Source: CAG-826 sp964504595
GTDB taxonomy: Bacteria > Bacillota_I > Bacilli_A > RFN20 > CAG-826
DNA: 32,465 nucleotides
Direction: 5' to 3'
Assembly (NCBI GenBank): GCA_964504595.1
Contig: CAZDEE010000016.1
Coordinates: 1-32,465, forward strand
Part shown: in pieces, positions 1-7,012 of the stretch
How the letters are laid out: each line of letters opens with the position of its first letter
Position numbering within the stretch: the first letter of the stretch is position 1
Made by a program: the position numbers and the translations under genes
The notes under the pieces: generated by a model
Databases searched by the model: none
What the model was told of the DNA's origin: nothing
What the model saw: the letters and a program-made list of their open reading frames with translations, nothing else

Positions 1-70
1 AAATTCGAACTTGTTCGAACCTAAAAAGTTTCTGCATCTATAATTCACGTTTAAGATCCACGCTATCGAA

Positions 71-102
71 AATAAAAAAATCTTGATATTTGATATCAAG
101 AT
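71..102 (-). terminator. Rho-independent terminator of the tRNA-Arg/tRNA-Pro unit
   Basis: Perfect 10-bp stem (80-89 with 93-102) and a 3-nt loop. On the minus strand it is followed by seven Ts (74-80) and more T-rich sequence. It lies 13 bases past the CCA end of tRNA-Pro. The stem is AT-rich, so it is weaker than a usual terminator. Confidence 0.7.
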
Positions 103-114
103 AAATTTACTTAA

Positions 115-191
115 TGGTCGGGAAAACAGGATTTGAACCTGCGACCCCCTGTTCCCAAAACAGGTGCACTACCAAGCTGTGCTATTTCCCG
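115..191 (-). tRNA. tRNA-Pro (anticodon TGG)
   Basis: Read on the minus strand it gives a full cloverleaf. The acceptor stem starts CGGGAAA and closes with TTTCCCG, the anticodon loop is TTTTGGGA with TGG at 34-36, the T-arm contains GGTTCAAATCC, the discriminator is A, and the CCA is encoded at 115-117. It lies three bases downstream of tRNA-Arg and shares its transcript. Confidence 0.96.
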
Positions 192-194
192 ATA

Positions 195-271
195 TGGCGC
201 GCTCAGCAAGAATCGAACTCGCAACCTTTAGATTCGTAGTCTAACACTCTATCCAGTTGAGCTATGAGCGC
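195..271 (-). tRNA. tRNA-Arg (anticodon ACG)
   Basis: Minus-strand cloverleaf with acceptor GCGCTCA/TGAGCGC, anticodon loop CTACGAA (ACG, expected to be edited to ICG), T-arm GAGTTCGATTC, discriminator G and an encoded CCA at 195-197. It is the first gene of a two-tRNA transcript with tRNA-Pro. Confidence 0.96.
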
Positions 272-281
272 GTGCTTATAT

Positions 282-309
282 ACTATAGCATAATTTCCAC
301 GAATTTCAA
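282..309 (-). promoter_or_regulatory. Sigma-A-type promoter of the tRNA-Arg/Pro unit
   Basis: On the minus strand, TTGAAA (309-304), a 16-nt spacer and TATAGT (287-282). The predicted transcript start near 275 is about four bases before the mature 5' end of tRNA-Arg. Confidence 0.65.
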
Positions 310-327
310 GTACTTTTTTTAAAAAAA

Positions 328-401
328 TGGAGGTTCCTGTCAGAGTCGAACTGACGCTCATTGAGTTGCAGTCAATTGCCTTACCACTTGGCTAAGGAAC
401 C
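328..401 (-). tRNA. tRNA-Cys (anticodon GCA)
   Basis: Minus-strand cloverleaf with acceptor GGTTCCT/AGGAACC, the typical Cys D-arm AGCCAAGTGGTAAGGC, anticodon loop CTGCAAC (GCA), T-arm CAGTTCGACTCTG, discriminator T (U73, the tRNA-Cys identity base) and an encoded CCA at 328-330. It has its own promoter. Confidence 0.96.
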
Positions 402-424
402 ATCCCTTGCTAAACAGCATTAAT

Positions 425-453
425 ATAATATCACAACTTAATATTGTTATCAA
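425..453 (-). promoter_or_regulatory. Sigma-A-type promoter of tRNA-Cys
   Basis: On the minus strand, TTGATA (453-448), a 17-nt spacer and TATTAT (430-425). The predicted start near 418 lies 17 bases before tRNA-Cys. Confidence 0.7.
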
Positions 454-495
454 TAATAATTTTATGTTTTACACGTAAAAAGATAACTATTTTTA

Positions 496-530
496 TAAAG
501 AAAAGGGACAACATTTAAATATGCCATCCC
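496..530 (-). terminator. Terminator of the pot operon
   Basis: On the minus strand, a 10-bp stem (530-521 with 514-505) with three G-U pairs and a six-base loop, followed by TTTTCTTTAT. It starts 24 bases after the potD stop codon. Confidence 0.65.
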
Positions 531-553
531 CTCTTATTAGTCATAGTGCTATA

Positions 554-2293
554 TTACAATTTAGCCAAACGACGTTTATTTCTTGATGATTTTCTCTTTT
601 TAACAAAATTATAAACAGTTATAACAATAACAAATAATAAAATTGTAATTAAGAACGCATAATATGGTGTCATGTTTGTGTACGCTCTTAATTGTCCCCA
701 CATAATAACAACAGCATCATTCGCGGACTCAAAGTCATTCATAATCGCGCATCGAGCTAATGTATCTTGGTCAGGATATTGAGTTAAAAGTCGATTTTCA
801 CATTCCGCATAAGGATATATAACTGCAGAACGTCCTTCTGACATATTACTTTTAAATAAAAATGATAAATCTATTGGATCTGCTAAACCTAACTCTTCTT
901 CATCAACCTCTAACCAAATTTCTTCATTCATTGGAGAAACATTACAAACTTCTTGAGGTTCATTTATAACATCACTATTTAAAATACAAGTATAGTATTT
1001 ATCATTAAAACGGACATAGCTTCCTTCAACTTCCACTGTCTTACCATCTTCTTTGACTATATAAGGACCATAATAAGTTGTCGCTTCATTATAATCAGCA
1101 ATACCATACCATGAAGAAACTAAATCAAAAACTTCATCGCTAGCTATAAAAGAAGTATAGCCAATATATTCCATGTTAATCGCGGCGTTTTCTGGATTAG
1201 AAATATAATCAATAAATGCCGTAGCTAATTCACGATTGCTTCCTTTAGGTAATACCCAGCCATCATACCATACATTACCGCCATCTTCAGGAACATAATA
1301 CTCTAATGTTTTTCCAACATTACTTCCTTCATCGATTGAATAAACAGCATCACCAGACCATGCTAAATTCATTTTAATTTTTCCAGTAATAATATCATTT
1401 TTTCCAGAATCAACTTCAAAGCCAAATATATTTTCCTTTAAAGATATTAACTCTTGTTTAACAATTTCTAAAACTTCACTAGGATCTTCATTTGTAATTA
1501 CTAAATCGAAAATACTTTGAATAACATCATTATATTCTTTTCTAATAGCAACTTTTTCTTCTTCACTTGTTGCAGCTGCTAAAGAAGATAGATATTTGTC
1601 TCTTGCCGGATTTAAAACATCTTCCAAATTTGTAATATCAGAACCCTTATACGCATGCATTAATCCAACAACAAATGTATCTCTCATCGAATTCTTGATT
1701 GAAATTAAATTTTCATATTTATTATCCCAAAAAACATCCCATGATTTAACATCTTCTCTAATAGTGGAAGAACAATACGGATCGTAGATAATTCCTAATG
1801 TTCCCCACATATATCCAGCGACATAATTATCTAATGATGAATCTTTAACGCCATCACCATCCGTGTCTGCGGACATATTTGCTAATTTAGAACGAACTTC
1901 TTTTGATGCATATCTATCATATACTGGAACTTCTTCTTCAATATTTAAAGGTTCTACTAAATTTTCTCTAATCATTCTTTGAAGCATATAATCTGATGTA
2001 CAAATCAAATCATAAGTTCCAACAGGTTGCAAAGTAAATTGATTGTACATAGTTTCATTTGTGTCATATGTAAAATAATCAACTTTACAATCATATTCTT
2101 TTTCAAAAGATTTAATAAGAGTTTCATCAATGTAATCAGCGCAATTATAGATGACTAAATTTCGATCTGAAGTACTAATATTTTTTACTGTTTTTTCTTG
2201 TTTAGGAATTTCAAATGTAGAATTTTTATTAAGAGAAAAGGAAATTCCTCCTACAAGAAGAAAGGCGGATAAAGACATAATTAATTTTTTCAT
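554..2293 (-). CDS. potD: PotD-like polyamine substrate-binding protein, membrane-anchored
   Basis: Extracytoplasmic binding subunit of a spermidine/putrescine-type ABC importer. Start: ATG at 2293, which has AGAGGTG nine bases upstream; more upstream in-frame starts lie inside potC. The 579-residue protein has a signal-like segment (about 2-20) without a lipobox Cys. It also has the family stretches NLVIYNCADYID (45-56), YMWGTLGIIYDP (161-172) and NLAWSGDAVYS (309-319). PotD proteins are usually near 350 residues. The extra length comes from a helical insert (about 228-285), a C-terminal insert (about 405-470) and a membrane helix at 543-563 followed by a basic tail. A loop D143-T-D-G-D-G-V-K-D151 looks like a calcium-type acidic loop. 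It is the last gene of potABCD. Polyamine specificity is inferred from family and operon. Confidence 0.88.
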   Translation of the reverse strand: MKKLIMSLSAFLLVGGISFSLNKNSTFEIPKQEKTVKNISTSDRNLVIYNCADYIDETLIKSFEKEYDCKVDYFTYDTNETMYNQFTLQPVGTYDLICTSDYMLQRMIRENLVEPLNIEEEVPVYDRYASKEVRSKLANMSADTDGDGVKDSSLDNYVAGYMWGTLGIIYDPYCSSTIREDVKSWDVFWDNKYENLISIKNSMRDTFVVGLMHAYKGSDITNLEDVLNPARDKYLSSLAAATSEEEKVAIRKEYNDVIQSIFDLVITNEDPSEVLEIVKQELISLKENIFGFEVDSGKNDIITGKIKMNLAWSGDAVYSIDEGSNVGKTLEYYVPEDGGNVWYDGWVLPKGSNRELATAFIDYISNPENAAINMEYIGYTSFIASDEVFDLVSSWYGIADYNEATTYYGPYIVKEDGKTVEVEGSYVRFNDKYYTCILNSDVINEPQEVCNVSPMNEEIWLEVDEEELGLADPIDLSFLFKSNMSEGRSAVIYPYAECENRLLTQYPDQDTLARCAIMNDFESANDAVVIMWGQLRAYTNMTPYYAFLITILLFVIVITVYNFVKKRKSSRNKRRLAKL

Positions 2294-2294
2294 T

Positions 2295-3386
2295 TTAATT
2301 AACACCTCTTCTCTTTTTAACAATTTGTTTAGCTTTTTTATTGTTATAGATAGTGCTACCAACACTAACAATTAAAACCGCTAAAAAAATGATTGTTGTT
2401 AAAGCTCTAACTTCAGGTGGGATTGGGTGCTTAGCAATTATCTTTTGAATGTAAGTTGAAATCGTTTCAAACGATGGTTTCTTTAAATATTGAGTAATAA
2501 CAAAATCATCTAATGATAAAGTAAAAGAAATCATAAATCCTGAGAGAATTCCTGGAATAATCTCTGGAAGAATAACTTTATACATTGCAAAACGTGGCTT
2601 CGCTCCTAAATCTAAAGCTGCTTCATATACAAACGGATCCATTTGTAATAGACGTGGCTTAACATTTAAATAAACATACGCGACAGTCAACACAACATGT
2701 CCAATCAATAAAGTGAAGAATGAAAATTTCCATGATAAACTAACCGCTAAAACCGCTAAAGAAAGGGCGATAACAATTTCCGCATTTACAATTGGAAGTT
2801 GGTTTACAGTATCAATCATCTTTCTTACTTTTTTTGAAGAATAAAAACTGCCAACTGCACCTAAAGTACCAATGATTGTCGATACAATTGCACTTACTAC
2901 AGCAATTAACAAAGTATTCCATACAGCATTCATTAATTCTTTATTATTAACTAAATCAACATATAATTGGAATGAAAACCCAGACCAAATTCCAACTTGA
3001 TCACTAGTTGTAAAAGAAAAATAAACAAGAATTAGAATTGGTAAATACATTATTAGCAAAAAGAACCAAATAAATCCTTTACCAAACCAAACATATCTTT
3101 TGTTTTTCTTTTCTTCTCTTGAAAGCTCATAATAAGGTTTTTCAACGTAGCTTAATTCATCTTGATATTTCATTCTTAAATTAGCGTTTAATAAAATAAA
3201 GAATGAAGAAACTAAAAAGCAAACAAAGATTGCTGTTAAAACAATTAAAAATACACTCATATTTGCTTTAAGACATAACTTTACAAGCAAAATTGAAATC
3301 AATGCATCAAAAAACAAAGCCAATATAACTGAAACTATTTTATTTTTAGCTAAAAACAAGCCAACAGAATTTCTAATATTTGACAT
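2295..3386 (-). CDS. potC: Spermidine/putrescine ABC transporter permease PotC
   Basis: One of the two membrane subunits of the importer. The permease EAA loop is clear (EAALDLGAKPRFAMYKVILP, near residues 257-276) and several hydrophobic helices surround it. At 363 residues it is about 100 longer than usual PotC. The excess is at the N-terminus: two extra predicted membrane helices (about 18-38 and 44-66) and a charged segment before the canonical first helix. The start ATG at 3386 has GGAGG nine bases upstream, so the extension is likely to be translated. Its stop is one base before the potD start, which implies coupled translation. Confidence 0.93.
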   Translation of the reverse strand: MSNIRNSVGLFLAKNKIVSVILALFFDALISILLVKLCLKANMSVFLIVLTAIFVCFLVSSFFILLNANLRMKYQDELSYVEKPYYELSREEKKNKRYVWFGKGFIWFFLLIMYLPILILVYFSFTTSDQVGIWSGFSFQLYVDLVNNKELMNAVWNTLLIAVVSAIVSTIIGTLGAVGSFYSSKKVRKMIDTVNQLPIVNAEIVIALSLAVLAVSLSWKFSFFTLLIGHVVLTVAYVYLNVKPRLLQMDPFVYEAALDLGAKPRFAMYKVILPEIIPGILSGFMISFTLSLDDFVITQYLKKPSFETISTYIQKIIAKHPIPPEVRALTTIIFLAVLIVSVGSTIYNNKKAKQIVKKRRGVN

Positions 3387-3391
3387 AGATT

Positions 3392-3420
3392 ATTACCTCC
3401 TTACCTAAAAGTTTGGTAAT
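3392..3420 (-). promoter_or_regulatory. Possible translational hairpin before potC
   Basis: In the 48-bp potB-potC gap the transcript has ATTACC (3420-3415), which can pair either with GGTAA (3405-3401) or with GGTAAT (3397-3392). The second pairing covers the end of the potC Shine-Dalgarno. The two pairings exclude each other. The stems are only 5-6 bp. Confidence 0.25.
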
Positions 3421-3434
3421 TAAGAATCCAACTC

Positions 3435-4232
3435 TTACCATATTGACTCCTTTCCCTCATCATCTTTTGAGAATTTGCGAGAAATAGCCACACTTATCAA
3501 TATTAATAAAAGCATAATCAAAGCCATAAAAGATCCAAAATTCCAATCTGATTGATTAAAATATAGATCAATATAACTACCAAATAAAACAACATTATAT
3601 TCAGAGAGAATATCGGAAATAACATAGGAAGAAATCGTTGGCATAAAAACCATCGTCGCCCCTGAAATTATACCGGGCATAGTCATTGGAATAATAACTT
3701 TGATAAATGTTTGAAATGGATTTGCTCCTAAATCTTTAGAAGCTTCAATTTGGCTGCGATCCATTTTTAACATTGTTGTATACAAAGGTAAAATTGTAAA
3801 AGGTAAATAGTTATAAACTAAGCCTATAATTGTAGCAACTTCTGGATGAGATCCTCCAGAAAGTCCTATCCAATTTAATAAATCACGAGTTGCGCCTGTA
3901 CGAATAACGAAATTAATCCACATTGGCATAATAAATAGCGTTAACATAACTGCAGATTTATTGATTCTTTTATCCGCAAGAAAATACGCAATTGGGTACC
4001 CAATTAATAAACAGAAAAAAGTATTAACAATTCCATAAGTTAAGGAAATCGCCAAAACATCTAAATTTGTTGAATCAGAAACAAATTTCACTAAATTACT
4101 AAAACTAAGATGTCCTGTAGCTTTATCTGTAAATGCATAAAAAACAATTAAAAACAAAGGTGTTATTACAAAAAGAAGGAAAAACAAAACGTAAGGTAAA
4201 GATAGATACTTACGTTGAAACCTAAACTTCAT
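3435..4232 (-). CDS. potB: Spermidine/putrescine ABC transporter permease PotB
   Basis: First membrane subunit of the importer, 265 residues, the normal PotB size. About six hydrophobic helices can be seen, beginning with YVLFFLLFVITPLFLIVFY near the N-terminus. The cytoplasmic EAA loop reads EASKDLGANPFQTFIKVIIP (about residues 162-181). It contacts the PotA ATPase in known family members. The ATG at 4232 overlaps the end of potA by 11 bases, with GGAG 12 bases upstream inside potA, so translation is coupled to potA. Confidence 0.95.
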   Translation of the reverse strand: MKFRFQRKYLSLPYVLFFLLFVITPLFLIVFYAFTDKATGHLSFSNLVKFVSDSTNLDVLAISLTYGIVNTFFCLLIGYPIAYFLADKRINKSAVMLTLFIMPMWINFVIRTGATRDLLNWIGLSGGSHPEVATIIGLVYNYLPFTILPLYTTMLKMDRSQIEASKDLGANPFQTFIKVIIPMTMPGIISGATMVFMPTISSYVISDILSEYNVVLFGSYIDLYFNQSDWNFGSFMALIMLLLILISVAISRKFSKDDEGKESIW

Positions 4233-5733
4233 AACGAGTAATATCTCCTTTTAATTTTATTTTCATTTTTGAAGAATCTATCTTAATGCTAACACGGTCA
4301 AACTCATTCCATGTCCATTCTGTATCAACGACAAAATCATCATCTTCTTCGGTGCGGACCACTAATTGATAATGGTCACCTTTATAAACCATTTCAATAA
4401 TTTCACCTGTGATATTTCCTTCTTCCAAGTTATCACTAATTTCAATTGAAGCCATATCGATTTCAATTGTAACATCAGCATCTGTTAAATCATATTTTTG
4501 ACCTTTTTTATCCACTAAATATCCATCTTCATCTAAGTAAGAATTTGGAATCAATGAAGTAACATCACATTCCCATGTTGCTTCTGCAAAACATACTTCA
4601 TTGTTTTTATTAATATAGCCTTCAAAAACATTAGATGAAATAGCTCTCTTCATAATATGAATCAAGTCAGGCTCAACGTTTAAGCTAACTTCAATACCAA
4701 CTGGATAATGTTCTGTTGATTGAGCAAGAACTTCATTTTTGCCAACCATAATAACGTATTGATAATGCATTCCTTTAAAGACACAATTTGTAATCTTTCC
4801 ATTTACAACTCCTTGTCCTAAAGGTAATACCTTAACATCTTCTGGTCTAACAACAACATCAACTTTTTCATGAAGTGGGAAATTATCAACACAATCCCAT
4901 ACTTTACCTAAGAAACGAACTTTATTAACACCAAACATTGCTCCAACATAAATATTAGATTCTCCAATAAAATCGGCAACAAAAGCATTTGCTGGCTCAT
5001 TATAAATTCCTTCTGGAGTACCTATTTGTTGAATTTGGCCATCTTTCATAATGACGATCGTATCCGACATTGTTAAAGCTTCTTCTTGATCATGGGTAAC
5101 ATATATAAATGTAATACCTAATTTACGATGCATTTCTTTTAATTCAAGTTGCATTTCTTTTCTCATCTTCAAATCTAAAGCCCCTAAAGGTTCATCTAGA
5201 AGAAGTATTTCTGGTTCATTAACAATCGCTCTTGCAATTGCAACACGTTGTTGTTGGCCTCCAGAAAGAGTGGAAATATCACGTGATTCAAATTGTTCTA
5301 AATCCACAATTCTTAAAGCTCTTACAACTTTTTCATCGATTTCTTGTTGAGTTAAATGAACTAATTTTTCATATTTCTTACCTTTTTTATCCTTAAAAAC
5401 TTTTTTAACTTTTTTTAACTTAAGCCCAAAAGCGACGTTATCATAAACGTCAAGATGAGGAAATAAAGCATATCTTTGGAATACCGTATTAACCGGTCTT
5501 TTATATGGAGGAAGATTAGTAATATCTTGTCCATTTAAGAGAATTTTTCCTTTTGTAGGTAGTTCGAAACCAGCGATCATTCTTAAAGTAGTTGTTTTAC
5601 CACATCCAGAAGGACCTAAGAATGTTACAAACTCACCTTTTTTTACATACAAATTGAAGTTTTCAACCGCAGAAAAATTTTCATACTCTTTATTAACTCC
5701 AATAAGTTCAATAATAACATTTTCTTTTTTCAT
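4222..5733 (-). CDS. potA: Spermidine/putrescine ABC transporter ATPase PotA, with two TOBE-like repeats
   Basis: ATP-hydrolysing subunit of the importer. Start: two nearby ATGs exist; the one at 5733 is chosen because GGGG lies eight bases upstream, while the ATG at 5739 is too close. In the 503-residue product: Walker A GPSGCGKTT (40-48), Q86, signature LSGGQ (156-160), Walker B ILLLDE (176-181), switch H214. A lysine-rich insert sits at about 105-130. The C-terminal part is longer than usual (PotA is near 370). It holds two similar segments, G-K-I-T..FKGMHYQ (about 308-362) and G-E-I-I..YKGDHYQ (about 437-497), read here as duplicated TOBE-like regulatory domains. First gene of potABCD. 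Confidence 0.95.
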   Translation of the reverse strand: MKKENVIIELIGVNKEYENFSAVENFNLYVKKGEFVTFLGPSGCGKTTTLRMIAGFELPTKGKILLNGQDITNLPPYKRPVNTVFQRYALFPHLDVYDNVAFGLKLKKVKKVFKDKKGKKYEKLVHLTQQEIDEKVVRALRIVDLEQFESRDISTLSGGQQQRVAIARAIVNEPEILLLDEPLGALDLKMRKEMQLELKEMHRKLGITFIYVTHDQEEALTMSDTIVIMKDGQIQQIGTPEGIYNEPANAFVADFIGESNIYVGAMFGVNKVRFLGKVWDCVDNFPLHEKVDVVVRPEDVKVLPLGQGVVNGKITNCVFKGMHYQYVIMVGKNEVLAQSTEHYPVGIEVSLNVEPDLIHIMKRAISSNVFEGYINKNNEVCFAEATWECDVTSLIPNSYLDEDGYLVDKKGQKYDLTDADVTIEIDMASIEISDNLEEGNITGEIIEMVYKGDHYQLVVRTEEDDDFVVDTEWTWNEFDRVSIKIDSSKMKIKLKGDITRYEV

Positions 5734-5765
5734 AACCATTACCCCACTTTATGATAGATTTGTGA

Positions 5766-5782
5766 CTTTGTTTCAAACAAAG
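5766..5782. promoter_or_regulatory. 17-bp perfect palindrome in the pot operon leader
   Basis: CTTTGTTT, one central base, AAACAAAG: 8-bp perfect arms. It lies 33 bases upstream of the potA start. It has the form of a dimeric repressor operator, but no regulator gene is present in the window. Confidence 0.4.
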
Positions 5783-5841
5783 AATTTCCTATTCTAAACC
5801 CATTAAAAATGATAGAAATAAGGTCTTTTTTTCACGAGAAA

Positions 5842-5870
5842 ATATTAATGAAAATAATAACAAAAATCAA
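5842..5870 (-). promoter_or_regulatory. Candidate promoter of potABCD
   Basis: On the minus strand, TTGATT (5870-5865), a 17-nt spacer and TAATAT (5847-5842). Both boxes match the consensus only partly. The transcript would have a leader of about 100 bases that contains the 5766-5782 palindrome. Confidence 0.35.
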
Positions 5871-6012
5871 CACTTTTTTTAAAAAAAATATTTATTAATT
5901 TTTTGATGCCATTTTACGATGATTTTTAAAATCAAAAAAAGTCCGATGGTAAAAGGGTTTTTCGCTATTTTTTATTAGTGATTTTTTGAGTTTTATTTTC
6001 AAATATTATTTA

Positions 6013-6041
6013 TTGAGATTTACACTATTTTTTGTTATACT
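6013..6041 (+). promoter_or_regulatory. Sigma-A-type promoter of the thioredoxin-like lipoprotein gene
   Basis: TTGAGA (6013-6018), a 17-nt spacer and TATACT (6036-6041). The start codon follows 27 bases after the -10 box. Confidence 0.7.
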
Positions 6042-6068
6042 ATTTTACATCAAAAAGAGGTGATGAAA

Positions 6069-6995
6069 ATGAAACTAAAAAGTAAGCTTATTGCTATTAG
6101 TGTTCTTTGCTTATCACTCTTTAATTCATGCGGAAAATCAAATTCAAATAAAGCAATTATCGAAAGAGAGCAAGGTATACAATCAGTAATCAAAATTGAT
6201 TCTTCATCTATAAAGACTAAATTAAATAATAATCAAAGCTTCATTTTATTTGTTTATCAAGAAACCTGTTTATGCTCCAAAAAATCAAGAACATTGCTTA
6301 ATAATATTGTTAATAAAAAACAAATTAGAATATATGAGATAAACGATAAAGACTTTGAAAAAATGGATATTTCAAAACCAATAGATCATATGGAATATGG
6401 TTATCCTAAATTAGCAATTTTCAATAAGGGATATAATGAAAAAACTTGTAATTCAATTAATCTAAACAATCATTTTGAAAAAGAAATCGATAGCGCAAAT
6501 AACGAGAAAAGTGTTAATAAAGTCATTAAATACATCGAAAAATACGCATTTCTTAATTCTCCATTTTTTGAAATAACTGATGAAAAAATAAAAGAAAAAA
6601 TCATCAGTAAAGAATCTTTTTATTTATATTTTAAAAGAAACAGCTGTTCTGATTGTAAAAAATTCAATTCAATTTTCTTAGATAATTGGATTATAAATAA
6701 CAAAGAAGAGCGTGCAATATATACAATCGACATTGATTTATATGAGAATTCTGATTCTTTAAAAGAATATTATAAATTTAATTTCGTTCCAACAATTCAA
6801 AAATATCAAAACGGAATTTTATCCGATATGGTAGTTATTTATAATGATACTTTTGAAGAAACTGAAGATAAGAAAATTAAAGTTATCGATGGTTATTATA
6901 ATGAATTTATTGGTCAAATATTTGAAGATTATGAAGATTATCATAATCGTGTTAGCGAATTCTATATAAATAAATTTTTAGAAATCTTAAAGTAG
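6069..6995 (+). CDS. Lipoprotein with two thioredoxin-like domains
   Basis: Probable surface thiol-disulfide protein. The start ATG at 6069 is chosen because GAGG lies eight bases upstream; GTG 6060 and ATG 6063 overlap that site. The 308-residue product has a lipoprotein-type signal (hydrophobic 7-18, Cys21 as the likely lipidated residue). Domain 1 (about 45-125) has FILFVYQETCLCSKKS with C67-x-C69 and a YGYP cis-proline site at P113. Domain 2 (about 165-255) has LYFKRNSCSDCKKF with a C193-S-D-C196 motif and FVPT with P241. So domain 2 has the classic CxxC and domain 1 a CxC. It is the only confident plus-strand protein gene here and is convergent with the next gene. The partner substrate is unknown. 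Confidence 0.85.
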   Translation: MKLKSKLIAISVLCLSLFNSCGKSNSNKAIIEREQGIQSVIKIDSSSIKTKLNNNQSFILFVYQETCLCSKKSRTLLNNIVNKKQIRIYEINDKDFEKMDISKPIDHMEYGYPKLAIFNKGYNEKTCNSINLNNHFEKEIDSANNEKSVNKVIKYIEKYAFLNSPFFEITDEKIKEKIISKESFYLYFKRNSCSDCKKFNSIFLDNWIINNKEERAIYTIDIDLYENSDSLKEYYKFNFVPTIQKYQNGILSDMVVIYNDTFEETEDKKIKVIDGYYNEFIGQIFEDYEDYHNRVSEFYINKFLEILK

Positions 6996-7012
6996 GTATA
7001 GCCTACTTTTTT
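6989..7012 (+). terminator. Terminator of the thioredoxin-like lipoprotein gene
   Basis: Stem AAAGTAGG (6989-6996), loop of five, CCTACTTT (7002-7009), then T-run to 7012. The TAG stop codon lies inside the stem. It also overlaps the stop codon of the convergent minus-strand gene. Confidence 0.85.

Larger units (their letters stand above)
5734..6068. other. Divergent intergenic region between potA and the thioredoxin-like lipoprotein gene
   Basis: 335 bases without a gene. It holds a candidate pot promoter (5842-5870, minus), a 17-bp palindrome (5766-5782) and a good plus-strand promoter (6013-6041). The middle (5871-5960) is very AT-rich with a T-run followed by an A-run and a short GATTTT/AAAATC stem; I see no gene or terminator there. 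Confidence 0.6.

Noticed and set aside
4..19. TTCGAAC-TT-GTTCGAA inverted repeat as a LexA (SOS) box
   Set aside because: The half sites fit CGAAC/GTTCG, but the spacer is two bases and not the four of the Bacillus box, and no target gene can be seen at the window edge.
1..86. Short plus-strand reading frame ending in TGA at 84-86, as a possible end of a gene entering from the left
   Set aside because: Too short, no recognisable family, no clear terminator on that strand, and other frames are open over similar lengths.
5751..5756. TATCAT as the -10 box of the pot operon
   Set aside because: The transcript start would overlap the potA ribosome site; the 5842-5870 boxes are better placed.
5871..5890. 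T-run followed by A-run as a terminator
   Set aside because: A pure A/T palindrome with no loop and no gene ending nearby; such tracts are expected in this AT-rich DNA.
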